Shown in pieces: positions 23,983 to 32,257 of a stretch of DNA of 40,324 bases. A program made the position numbers and the translations under genes. Source of the DNA: Bacteroidaceae bacterium (lineage in GTDB: Bacteria; Bacteroidota; Bacteroidia; Bacteroidales; Bacteroidaceae); NCBI GenBank assembly GCA_017628845.1, contig JAGBYI010000005.1:1-40324 (forward strand), written 5' to 3'. How positions within the stretch are numbered: the first letter of the stretch is position 1; every line of letters starts with the position of its first letter. Under the pieces are notes generated by a model. It searched no databases. It was given only the letters and a program-made list of their open reading frames with translations, and had not been told where the DNA came from.

Positions 23983-26394
23983 ATGATTAGATTCTACAAA
24001 TACCTTTGGATGGTATTGCCAATGATTTTGGCAACTGCCTGCTCGGATAATCAAGATCATACAGCAGCCCCTAAAGCAGATAAAGAAGGCTTGGAGGTTT
24101 GGAATCTGGAGTTTGATGAGAACTACAAACAGTATTGGATGGACATAAAGATAAAGGACGAATTTGCTCCTTCTAAAGCCATTATAGAAAAGATGGATGT
24201 AGTTATTCGGGAGATGGACATCAGCATGGAGGAAGTGGACGAGAGGGTCAGACCAAAGGTACTTGGGAAACATAGTCTTATCTTAGACCTTATAGGGGGA
24301 CGCAACCAGCATGCCCTCATTTTGTCTGATCTCACTTTGAATGAAGAGGACATCAACAACCAAAAGGTATTAGTCAGCAACCTTAGGGAGATTTTCCCAG
24401 AGAGCAATCTGCGCATAGCATTCATTAAGGGCAGTCAACTTACCGAATCGTATCCTGTAACTGACTATCTTATAGAAAACTTTTTCCAACCAGTAGAGAA
24501 GGAATATGGTGACAAGATGCTTTACCGTGCACTATTGTCCAAATTGGATGAAATGAATGGCAGGAAGTCACAGTTCTATCCTTCCATAAAACAGGATTCT
24601 GTCTGGAATAGTCTGAATGACAGACAGAAGGTAATGGTAATACTATCCGACGGAACTACGTATTCAGGTGAGTGCCCCATAGACCCCATGCATTTTGATC
24701 TGCAACGCATGCTGCTAAACGAAAATGATACGGTTTGTAAATTCCCTGTATACTATGTTGATTATCCGTCAAAAGATGCAGAATCAGAAGGTGACCAGAA
24801 CAATGCAGATGCCCTGTTGGACGTATTCACCCAACGTACAGGAGGTCAAAACATATTGTCGTCTGCATGGATAAACCTCTCCAGAAGTATTCTCAATCTT
24901 GAAGGTGATAGTTGTGCAGATATACGCATATATTTGGAAAATCCAGATAATAAGGTGTTCCGTGGACAGCAGAGATGGCTTAAAGTGGAGTTGCTCCATA
25001 GTGATACAGTATTTGCCTCAGGATACAAGCATTATGCTGTAGGCAGTGTATATAACCCTATAACAGTGAATGGCATTTCCGATTGGAAGGTAATGGTACA
25101 GGGGGTGGTCATGACAGTGTGTCTGCTACTGATTATATATCTTGTGTTCCAATTTATTGTCCCATGGATTAGATATAGGATTTTCCTCAATAAGTACGTA
25201 ACGAAATATACCGGGCGCAACATGGCTTTCAATGGTATACAGGTAGACGAGGTATGCTATTTTTGTAAGGCCCCTTTCCATGAAAACGATGATATCGTGG
25301 TCCGTTGCGAACATGTAATGCACAAGTCTTGTTGGGACGAGAACGAATACAAATGTCCAGAGTACGGGCGTAAATGCCAGACAGGCAGTCATTATTATAA
25401 CCCCCACAAACTATTAGATTCGCTCAATGCACCGTACTATATGAAATGGCTGTTGTCAGGAGTATGTGCCGGTGCCTTGGCATGGTTCTTCTTTCTGCTT
25501 AACCTGTTTGGCACAGGGTATGAGTATCTTATAGATATGGTATCCAGTCTCCCTGGCATATATACGGATAGTAATATTGCAGATGGTATAGTAAGGACAA
25601 GGTTGTCCGATTTGTCGCACACTCCATACTTCGGATTGTACATCTGCTCATTCCTTACGCTTTTGCTTTCCATTCTTTCCAGTTCCGGAAATTGGTGGTG
25701 GAAGCGCATGCTGCTGGTGGTAGGCAAGGCCTTTATGGCTGGATGTTGCGGTTTTGCTGCTTTCGTACTTGCCAATATCGTCAAGCATGTGTTCAATCTT
25801 TCAGGCGATGTGATATTCATAGACTGGATTCCATGGACGCTTAACGGTTTCATGATAGCATACGTTGTTTCATATGGTACCGACATTAAGCTTAGCAAGG
25901 CCTTGCTCGGAGCACTTGTTGCCATTATTTTTGCTTTGGGGTCCATGTATGTTTGGGACTATGCTTTGGATTCTCAAGTGGATTCCAGAGACCTGCTGTT
26001 GTTAAGTAGCTTTATATATTGTCTTGGCCTGTCAATTAGTCTTGCAACACAATCCCCCCAGGCCAAGAGATACTTTTTGCGTGTGGAAGGTCCTATAAAG
26101 ACTATGGAAGTGGCCTTATACAAGTGGATGAATGCCCAAACCATTCATAGAAAGGTTACCATAGGTAAGTCGGTAGATTGTAACTTGCAGATGTCCTGGG
26201 ATATAAATAGCCATATTTCTCCCATACATGCCGAGATTGTTTCTTCACGTGGCAATATTTATCTTGTAGCTTGCGAAGATGGTGTTGCTAAGAATTCACA
26301 TCCTCTTGCCATAGACAAACGCGTGAGACTGTATCATGGAGACAAGTTCTCCATAGGTCAGACAACATTTACATACGTTGAACACTATAAATAA
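23983..26394 (+). CDS. Polytopic membrane protein with VWA-like, RING-like and FHA domains
   Basis: 803 residues. The N-terminus is a lipoprotein-like signal (L-A-T-A-C20). Residues 21-370 are periplasmic, with V-M-V-I-L-S-D-G as in VWA domains but no D-x-S-x-S metal site. TM1 is about 372-394, leading to the cytoplasm. Residues 425-465 carry a RING-H2-like set: C425-x2-C428, C442-x-H444, H447-x2-C450, C458, C465; the last pair is spaced by six residues rather than two. Six more membrane helices (about 488-510, 549-570, 577-598, 614-635, 640-660, 672-692) return the chain to the cytoplasm, where residues 722-800 are an FHA domain (V-T-I-G-K, S-P-I-H-A-E-I, L-Y-H-G-D-K-F-S-I-G). RING proteins act as E3 ligases, and FHA domains bind phosphothreonine. 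It is the last gene of the operon, and a strong hairpin follows. Confidence 0.82.
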   Translation: MIRFYKYLWMVLPMILATACSDNQDHTAAPKADKEGLEVWNLEFDENYKQYWMDIKIKDEFAPSKAIIEKMDVVIREMDISMEEVDERVRPKVLGKHSLILDLIGGRNQHALILSDLTLNEEDINNQKVLVSNLREIFPESNLRIAFIKGSQLTESYPVTDYLIENFFQPVEKEYGDKMLYRALLSKLDEMNGRKSQFYPSIKQDSVWNSLNDRQKVMVILSDGTTYSGECPIDPMHFDLQRMLLNENDTVCKFPVYYVDYPSKDAESEGDQNNADALLDVFTQRTGGQNILSSAWINLSRSILNLEGDSCADIRIYLENPDNKVFRGQQRWLKVELLHSDTVFASGYKHYAVGSVYNPITVNGISDWKVMVQGVVMTVCLLLIIYLVFQFIVPWIRYRIFLNKYVTKYTGRNMAFNGIQVDEVCYFCKAPFHENDDIVVRCEHVMHKSCWDENEYKCPEYGRKCQTGSHYYNPHKLLDSLNAPYYMKWLLSGVCAGALAWFFFLLNLFGTGYEYLIDMVSSLPGIYTDSNIADGIVRTRLSDLSHTPYFGLYICSFLTLLLSILSSSGNWWWKRMLLVVGKAFMAGCCGFAAFVLANIVKHVFNLSGDVIFIDWIPWTLNGFMIAYVVSYGTDIKLSKALLGALVAIIFALGSMYVWDYALDSQVDSRDLLLLSSFIYCLGLSISLATQSPQAKRYFLRVEGPIKTMEVALYKWMNAQTIHRKVTIGKSVDCNLQMSWDINSHISPIHAEIVSSRGNIYLVACEDGVAKNSHPLAIDKRVRLYHGDKFSIGQTTFTYVEHYK

Positions 26395-26416
26395 CATTGT
26401 TGGTACGTCTTAACCA

Positions 26417-26457
26417 CAAATCGGTCATTAGTGCATAACAGCCTAATGACCGATTTG
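26417..26457. terminator. Bidirectional terminator at the end of the T6SS operon
   Basis: A perfect 15-bp stem (26417-26431 with 26443-26457) with an 11-nt loop lies between the RING/FHA gene stop (26394) and the convergent hexosaminidase stop (26514). The A-run on one arm and T-run on the other suit both directions. Confidence 0.75.
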
Positions 26458-26513
26458 GGATAATAAGGTATATCTATAATTGATAGCCTATCGTCTGTTT
26501 GGTGTGCTGTAGT

Positions 26514-28727
26514 TTATTCCACCTTGCGCAGGAAGACCATGCCGGTGGTGTTGTTGCCTTGGGGGGCGTAGCCTTCCAGTTCGATATGGAAAGGAGTGCC
26601 GGCCTCGAAGGCATCCAGGGTGAAGCGGTAGGTGACGGGCTGCTGGCCGGCCTTGACGGTATTATCGGCCTTGACCTCCGCCATCAGTTCGTTGCGCTTC
26701 CATAGTTTCATTGTGCCCAGGCGGACGGGGTTATCGCCACGGGTGGGGATGACCGTGAGTTCGTAGGCACCGTTGCCCGAAACCTTGCCAGTTACCTCGA
26801 AGCGCCAGTTGGAGGGCTTGGGCTGGATGCGCAGAGGTTCCCAACCGAATACATGCTGGCCATAGGCCTTATAGGCAGAATAGTCGGGAGCGAAGTAGAG
26901 AGGCAGAGAGTAGCGGCTGGTGGAAACCACGGCAATGGCACGCAGGTCCTCACGGCTTGCCACGGTGATGGGGCCGGTGTACTTGGCAGAGTGTACGTTG
27001 GGGTATCTACCGTTGGTGGTATAGCGGATTTCAGCACCAGGCACATCGCTGGCAAGGGTGAAGGTCAGGCTGCCGTCGGCATTCTTCTCCTCCTTGACGA
27101 TGCGAGGTTCGGGCATGCGATAATGGCAACCCTTGTTGTCCAGGCGTGCAAAGTGTGCACCCACACGCTGGCGGAAGTCCTCCCAATTGCGCCTGCTCTG
27201 CTTCTGCCAAGCCACCTCGCTGACGGCCATCAGACGGGGAAAGAGCAGGTATTCGGCATAGTTCTCGGAACGGTTCTCGTGCAAGGGAGCAAACTCCTGC
27301 AAGGCATTGCCATGGATGAACTGGTCGCTCCAGTAGCAAGCCTGCACACCAATGGTGGTGGAGGATTCGGAATAGTCGTTGATGGGCATGGAGTAGCACT
27401 TCTCCAGGGAAATGGGAGGGCACCATGTGGCTGCCTGTATCTCGCCGGGGATGCTCTTCTCGGGGAAGTCCAGATACATGTGCGAAGCAGGCGTGAGAAT
27501 GGCCTTATGACCGGTCTTTGTGGCCACGAGGGTGTCGTTGGGGTTGTGCCAAGACAGGGCAACAACCTGTTCGTTAACCTTGCCACGCTGAATTATTTCG
27601 TCCCAACCGATGAGCGTGCGTCCCTTCTTCTTCATCATCTCTGCCACAACGTTGGTCAGGTAGCCCTGCAGGTCAGAGGCCTTCTTCAGACCCTCGCGCT
27701 TCATCAAAGCCTGGCAGTCGGGGCATTTCTCCCAACGGGTGTAGACGGCCTCGTCGCCACCGATGTTGATATATGCAGATGGGAAGAGGTCGCAGGTTTC
27801 CTCCAGCACATTGCGCAGGAACTCTATGCTTGTCTCCTTGCCGGCACAGAGCAGGTCGCGGCTGATGAAGTGCTGGGTGGGCACCTCGTGCTGAATGCCA
27901 GTGCAACTGAGCCATGGATATGCCACCACGGCAGAGAGGATGTGGGCAGGGAACTCTATCTCGGGAACAAGTTCCACGCCGCGCACCTTGGCATATGATA
28001 TCATCTCGCGAATGTCGTCCTGTGTGTAGTATCCGCCCAGGCGTCGGGTGTCGGGACCTGACCATGCACCAACCTCGGTGAGTCGGGGGTACTTCTTTAT
28101 CTCCAGGCGCCAACCAGAGTCGTCGATGAGGTGGAACTGAAGCTTGTTCAACTTGTACATGCCCATCATGTCGATGGTCTTCTTGATGAACTCCTTGTCG
28201 TAGAAGTAGCGTGCCACGTCCATCATCAGGCCTCGCCAGGGGCGCTCGGGAGCATCGTATATCTCCACACAGGGAGCCTTCCAAATGGTGTTACGTTGCC
28301 AACTGGCACTATACACCTCGGCAGGGAAGAGCTGCAACAAGGTCTGTATGCCATAGAAGGCACCATTGGCATCGGCGGCAACAACCTTGGCACACTTTTC
28401 TGTTACGGAAAGCGTGTATGCCTCGGCAACGGACACAGCCACGGTGTCTTGGAGCAGGACGATGGTGCCCTTGCCTTTTCCCTCCTTCAGTACTGCCACA
28501 CGTCCGGTGGAGCGTGCCAGCATCTCCTGCAGGTACTCTGCCTGAGCCTTCAGTTGGCCATCGTAGGCAATAACCACCTTCTCTGGCAGGCGGAACTCTC
28601 CTGCCTTTGTCTCCATCTTTAATGGCTGGGGGATGATGCTTACGGGAGCAGTGTTCTGTGCATAAATGTTGATCAGGCAGAAGAATGCCATGACAAGCGA
28701 CAGAACTTTAATTAGTGTAGTCTTCAT
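26514..28727 (-). CDS. Secreted beta-N-acetylhexosaminidase, GH20
   Basis: 737 residues. After a signal peptide (M-K-T-T-L-I-K... to Y-A-Q) comes the GH20b alpha/beta domain (about 30-150) with I-I-P-Q-P-L, then the GH20 barrel starting R-G-L-M-M-D-V-A-R. The catalytic pair is D325-E326 in N-I-G-G-D-E. C-terminal beta modules (about 540-737) include an Fn3/CHB-type R-Y-T-T-N-G-R-Y-P segment. The enzyme removes terminal GlcNAc/GalNAc from glycans, using the N-acetyl group of the substrate for catalysis. It shares orientation with mutS upstream but is separated from it by repeats, so is probably transcribed alone. It has no link to the T6SS beyond position. Confidence 0.92.
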   Translation of the reverse strand: MKTTLIKVLSLVMAFFCLINIYAQNTAPVSIIPQPLKMETKAGEFRLPEKVVIAYDGQLKAQAEYLQEMLARSTGRVAVLKEGKGKGTIVLLQDTVAVSVAEAYTLSVTEKCAKVVAADANGAFYGIQTLLQLFPAEVYSASWQRNTIWKAPCVEIYDAPERPWRGLMMDVARYFYDKEFIKKTIDMMGMYKLNKLQFHLIDDSGWRLEIKKYPRLTEVGAWSGPDTRRLGGYYTQDDIREMISYAKVRGVELVPEIEFPAHILSAVVAYPWLSCTGIQHEVPTQHFISRDLLCAGKETSIEFLRNVLEETCDLFPSAYINIGGDEAVYTRWEKCPDCQALMKREGLKKASDLQGYLTNVVAEMMKKKGRTLIGWDEIIQRGKVNEQVVALSWHNPNDTLVATKTGHKAILTPASHMYLDFPEKSIPGEIQAATWCPPISLEKCYSMPINDYSESSTTIGVQACYWSDQFIHGNALQEFAPLHENRSENYAEYLLFPRLMAVSEVAWQKQSRRNWEDFRQRVGAHFARLDNKGCHYRMPEPRIVKEEKNADGSLTFTLASDVPGAEIRYTTNGRYPNVHSAKYTGPITVASREDLRAIAVVSTSRYSLPLYFAPDYSAYKAYGQHVFGWEPLRIQPKPSNWRFEVTGKVSGNGAYELTVIPTRGDNPVRLGTMKLWKRNELMAEVKADNTVKAGQQPVTYRFTLDAFEAGTPFHIELEGYAPQGNNTTGMVFLRKVE

Positions 28728-28764
28728 AGTGTAATATTGGGTTGTAGTTTTATGGTCGAAGTGG

Positions 28765-28814
28765 TCGGAGTAATCTGAGTAATCTGAGTTTTCGGAGTAT
28801 TCAGATTATTCGGA
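28765..28814. repeat. Short repeated/inverted AT-rich tract upstream of the hexosaminidase gene
   Basis: The phrase GAGTAATCT occurs twice in tandem (from 28768), and a near-inverted copy (28801-28814 against 28765-28778, two mismatches) can pair with it. It lies 38 bp upstream of the hexosaminidase start, so it could be regulatory or just low-complexity sequence. Confidence 0.4.
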
Positions 28815-28841
28815 AACCCTTATATCTTTATCCTGTTTGGC

Positions 28842-28920
28842 ATGGTAGGGACGCTGCGTGCAGCGTCCGTTTCTTGCTGTATCTTTGTCATTCGGACGCA
28901 GCACGCTGCGTCCCTACCAT
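28842..28920. repeat. REP-like 28-bp inverted repeat
   Basis: Positions 28842-28869 and 28893-28920 are reverse complements at 26 of 28 positions, with a 23-nt loop. Each arm is itself nearly palindromic around GGGACGC...GCGTCC. It lies 35 bp after the mutS stop and so may also end mutS transcription. The form is that of dispersed palindromic elements found between genes in many Bacteroidales genomes. Confidence 0.6.
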
Positions 28921-28955
28921 ATTCAGATCTTGCTTACTCGCAGATTTCCGTTTCC

Positions 28956-31574
28956 TCAAGACTTTACCAGTCTCTTTATGTCGTTGAGTTTATTGAGCGC
29001 TTCGAGCGGAGTGAGGCTGTTGATGTCCAGGTTGAGGAGCTGCTGGCGGATGTCCTCCAGGATTGGGTCGTCCAGTTGGAAGAAGTTCAGTTGTGTACCC
29101 GTGTCGCTATCCTTCTTGCTGCCTGCGGCTATGCCAGTGCCCACATCATCGTGGTTCTTCTCAGCCTCCAGTTGGCCCAGTATCACCTCGGCACGCGATA
29201 CGATGCTCTGTGGCATACCTGCCAGACGCGCCACGTGTATACCGAAGGAGTGTGCCGAACCACCGGGTTCCAGTTTGCGCAGGAAGATGATGGTGCCGTT
29301 CTTTTCCAGTACGCTCACGTTATAGTTGTGTATGCGTGGGAAGGACTTCTCCATCTCGTTCAGTTCGTGGTAGTGTGTGGCAAAGAGCGTGCGGGCACGT
29401 CCGCGCTGACATTCATGTATGTACTCCACTATGCTCCATGCTATGCTTATGCCGTCGTAGGTGCTGGTGCCACGACCCAGTTCGTCGAAGAGTACCAGCG
29501 AGCGTGCTGAGAGGTTGTTCAGTATGGATGCCGCCTCGTTCATCTCCACCATGAAAGTGGATTCGCCCTGCGAGATGTTGTCGCTGGCACCCACACGGGT
29601 GAATATCTTGTCCACGTAACCTATATGCGCACTCTCTGCAGGAACGAAACTGCCCATCTGTGCCATCAGCGTGATAAGCGCTGTCTGGCGGAGCAAGGCA
29701 CTCTTACCAGCCATGTTGGGACCAGTGATGATAACTATCTGCTGCTCCTCGGTGTCCAGGCGCACGTCGTTGGGCACGTAGTGCTCTCCTGCCTGCATCT
29801 GCGTCTCTATGACGGGATGGCGTCCCTGTCGTATGTCCAGCACGGTGGATTCGTCCACCACGGGGCGAATGTATCTGTTTTCCCTGGCCAGTATGGCAAA
29901 ACTCATCAGGCAATCCAATCGTGCCACCAGCATGGCATCGGCCTGTATGGCAGGAATGAAGCGTGCGCACCATACCACCAGTTCGGAGAATAGCCTTGTT
30001 TCCAGTGCCAGGATGCGCTCCTCGGCACTTACTATCTTCTCCTCGTATTCCTTCAGTTCCTGTGTTATGTATCGCTCGGCACTGACCAGAGTCTGTTTTC
30101 TTATCCACTCCTCGGGCACCTGGTCCTTGTAGGTGTTGCGCACCTCCAGGTAGTAGCCGAAGACGTTGTTGTAACCTATCTTCAGGCTCTGTATGCCAGT
30201 CTTCTCCGCTTCGCGTTGCTGTAGCCGGAGCAGATATTCCTTGCCACCGGTAGAGAGCGAGCGAAGTTCGTCTAGTTCCTCGTTTACGCCATCATTGATG
30301 ACACCGCCCTTGGCCACCAGTAGCGGAGCACTGGGCGATATGGTGCGGTGCAGACGTTCGCGCATCTCCTCGCACAGGTCTATCTTCATGCCTATCTCCT
30401 GCAATACAGGAGAATCCGTACCCACCAGTGCCTCGTGAATGGGCTTCAGTGCCTGCAGGGCAGTGGTGAGCGTAAGCAGGTCGCGAGGCGACACACGTCC
30501 GGTACTTATACGCGAGATAATACGCTCCATGTCGCCTATGTACTGGAGCTGTTCGCACACCACGTCGCGCGTCTGCAGGTCGCGGAAGAAGTACTCCACC
30601 ACGTCCAGACGGCTGTTTATGGCCTTTGTGTCCTTCAGGGGGAACACCATCCAACGGCTCAGCAGTCGTGCTCCCATGGGGGTGACGGTACGGCTCATAA
30701 CGTCCAGAAGCGACTTGCCGTCGTGATTCATAGGGCGCAGGAGTTCCAGCGAGCGCATGGTAAAGTTGTCCATGTGCACGAATCGGTCCTCCTCTATGCG
30801 TGCCACCTGCCGTATGTGTCCCAGTTGTGTATGCTGTGTGTTCTCCAGGTACTGCATTATGGCACCGCAGGCTATGGTTCCTGCCTTGAGGTGTTCTATG
30901 CCGTAGCCCTTCAGGTTCTTCACGCCGAAGTGCTTGAGCAGCTTGCCCCTGGCTGTCTGCTCGTTGAATACCCAGTCCTCCATTTCGAAGGTGACGTACT
31001 TCTCCTGGAATGACGAGCGGAACAAATCTCCCTTTCCCCTCTCGTACAGCACCTCCTTGGGCGAGAAGTTGGAAAGCAGGCTTCCCACGTGCTGTATGCT
31101 TCCCTCGCTGGTCATGAACTCGCCGGTGGAGATGTCCAGGAACGAGACACCGCACACACCCTTGCCGAAATGCACGGCCGAGAGGAAGTTGTTCTCCTTG
31201 CACGAAAGCACATTGTCCTGCATGGCCACACCCGGTGTTACAAGTTCCGTGATGCCACGCTTCACCAGTTTCTTGGCAAGTTTAGGGTCCTCCAGCTGGT
31301 CGCAGATGGCCACCCTCTGCCCTGCTCTCACCAATCGTGGCAGATAGGTGTCAAGGGCATGGAAGGGGAAACCAGCCATCTCCAGTTGTCCGCAACCGCC
31401 TGCACCATTGTTTCTGCGGGTCAGCGTTATGCCCAGTATGCCCGAAGCCACCACGGCATCCTCGCCGTAGGTCTCGTAGAAGTCACCGCACCTGAACAGC
31501 AGCACGCACTCTGGGTGCTTTGCCTTCAGGTCGTAGAACTGTTTCATCATCGGGGTGAGCGTCTCCTTTGCCAT
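28956..31574 (-). CDS. mutS: DNA mismatch repair protein MutS
   Basis: 872 residues, full length. The mismatch-recognition motif F32-Y33-E34 lies in the N-terminal domain (G-D-F-Y-E). The ATPase domain has Walker A G618-P-N-M-A-G-K624-S, followed by Ala where most MutS have Thr, then F-V-P-A-E-S-A, a [12 protein letters not shown] Walker B and signature, and an A-T-H-Y-H-E-L switch. The C-terminal dimerisation region is present. MutS recognises mismatches and recruits MutL. Start ATG at 31574 lies about 30 nt after a good promoter (31610-31640). It is housekeeping, not part of the secretion locus. Confidence 0.96.
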   Translation of the reverse strand: MAKETLTPMMKQFYDLKAKHPECVLLFRCGDFYETYGEDAVVASGILGITLTRRNNGAGGCGQLEMAGFPFHALDTYLPRLVRAGQRVAICDQLEDPKLAKKLVKRGITELVTPGVAMQDNVLSCKENNFLSAVHFGKGVCGVSFLDISTGEFMTSEGSIQHVGSLLSNFSPKEVLYERGKGDLFRSSFQEKYVTFEMEDWVFNEQTARGKLLKHFGVKNLKGYGIEHLKAGTIACGAIMQYLENTQHTQLGHIRQVARIEEDRFVHMDNFTMRSLELLRPMNHDGKSLLDVMSRTVTPMGARLLSRWMVFPLKDTKAINSRLDVVEYFFRDLQTRDVVCEQLQYIGDMERIISRISTGRVSPRDLLTLTTALQALKPIHEALVGTDSPVLQEIGMKIDLCEEMRERLHRTISPSAPLLVAKGGVINDGVNEELDELRSLSTGGKEYLLRLQQREAEKTGIQSLKIGYNNVFGYYLEVRNTYKDQVPEEWIRKQTLVSAERYITQELKEYEEKIVSAEERILALETRLFSELVVWCARFIPAIQADAMLVARLDCLMSFAILARENRYIRPVVDESTVLDIRQGRHPVIETQMQAGEHYVPNDVRLDTEEQQIVIITGPNMAGKSALLRQTALITLMAQMGSFVPAESAHIGYVDKIFTRVGASDNISQGESTFMVEMNEAASILNNLSARSLVLFDELGRGTSTYDGISIAWSIVEYIHECQRGRARTLFATHYHELNEMEKSFPRIHNYNVSVLEKNGTIIFLRKLEPGGSAHSFGIHVARLAGMPQSIVSRAEVILGQLEAEKNHDDVGTGIAAGSKKDSDTGTQLNFFQLDDPILEDIRQQLLNLDINSLTPLEALNKLNDIKRLVKS

Positions 31575-31609
31575 ATCTGTATGTTAATGTTTTATAATTA
31601 ATAATGATG

Positions 31610-31640
31610 CAAAGGTAAACAAAAAACTTAATTGAACCAA
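31610..31640 (-). promoter_or_regulatory. Promoter of mutS
   Basis: On the - strand TACCTTTG (31617-31610) matches TAnnTTTG, and TTG (31640-31638) lies 20 bp upstream. Transcription would begin near 31604, leaving a leader of about 30 nt before mutS. Confidence 0.7.
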
Positions 31641-32203
31641 GTACGGGCATGGTATTGTGTTAAAAAAGGTGCCGTGGCAACCATGGGAGCTATAATGTAT
31701 GATAGGTCAGTCCTCGGTAGAATGTATCAACATTTCCTTCAGGTGTATTTGCTGTAGATAACAATTGTAAGTATTTTTCCTGTCTCATAAAAGGGTGGCT
31801 AATGAGAGGCATACTTCTTTTTGTTGTTTTATTGATGTGGAAAATGGACAGTAATCCAATGATTATTCAACATATTATATCGGATAGTTGTAAAGTACAC
31901 ATTATGAATAGAATAGCAGGATCTGTGGCTTCCTGGTGCATTTGTAGGTTGGGGGCGTGTTGTGGTCCTCCCGAGGACAAGGGCGAGACTTCCCGGTACT
32001 TTCGCCGAAAGTTCCGTGAAGACCAAATCCTGTTTTCCCGAAGACAAAAATGAAGTATCGGGAGGACACTGTTCTGTATTATCATAGTCCATACACATTC
32101 TTCATGGGAAATCAAATTAGTTGTCTGTATTTTTGTCGTACTGTGGCAGGTGTTGCAAGGCACTTGGCAGTCTCCTTGCACCTTTTAGGAACTTGTTGGA
32201 TAT
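31641..32203. other. Intergenic region without a credible gene
   Basis: About 560 bp. Only short frames occur (83-104 codons), none with recognisable content or a promoter. Visible structure: a 10-bp inverted repeat (31965-31974 with 32058-32067) enclosing 83 nt that include a near-palindrome ACTTTCGCCGAAAGT (31998-32012). It may be the remains of a small mobile element or a structured non-coding stretch. Confidence 0.5.
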
Positions 32204-32234
32204 AAAAAAGGGATGTGTAGCGACACATCCCTTT
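32204..32234 (-). terminator. Rho-independent terminator of the GH20-GH33 gene
   Basis: A perfect 12-bp stem (32207-32218 with 32223-32234) with a 4-nt loop; read on the - strand it ends in a run of six T. It lies 23 bp after the stop of the fusion gene. Confidence 0.9.
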
Positions 32235-32257
32235 AAGCTTATGCAACAGGCTTTCGG

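Noticed and set aside
26853..27998. 381-codon open frame on the + strand
   Set aside because: It is wholly antisense to the GH20 gene, which has clear catalytic motifs; the translated frame has no recognisable domain.
28880..28887. TATCTTTG, identical to the promoter element of the E1 operon
   Set aside because: It lies in the loop of the REP-like repeat, points to no + strand gene and lacks a -33 element.
31802..32181. Small frames of 83-104 codons in the gap before the GH20-GH33 fusion
   Set aside because: No promoter, no start context and no recognisable protein content; they overlap each other on both strands.
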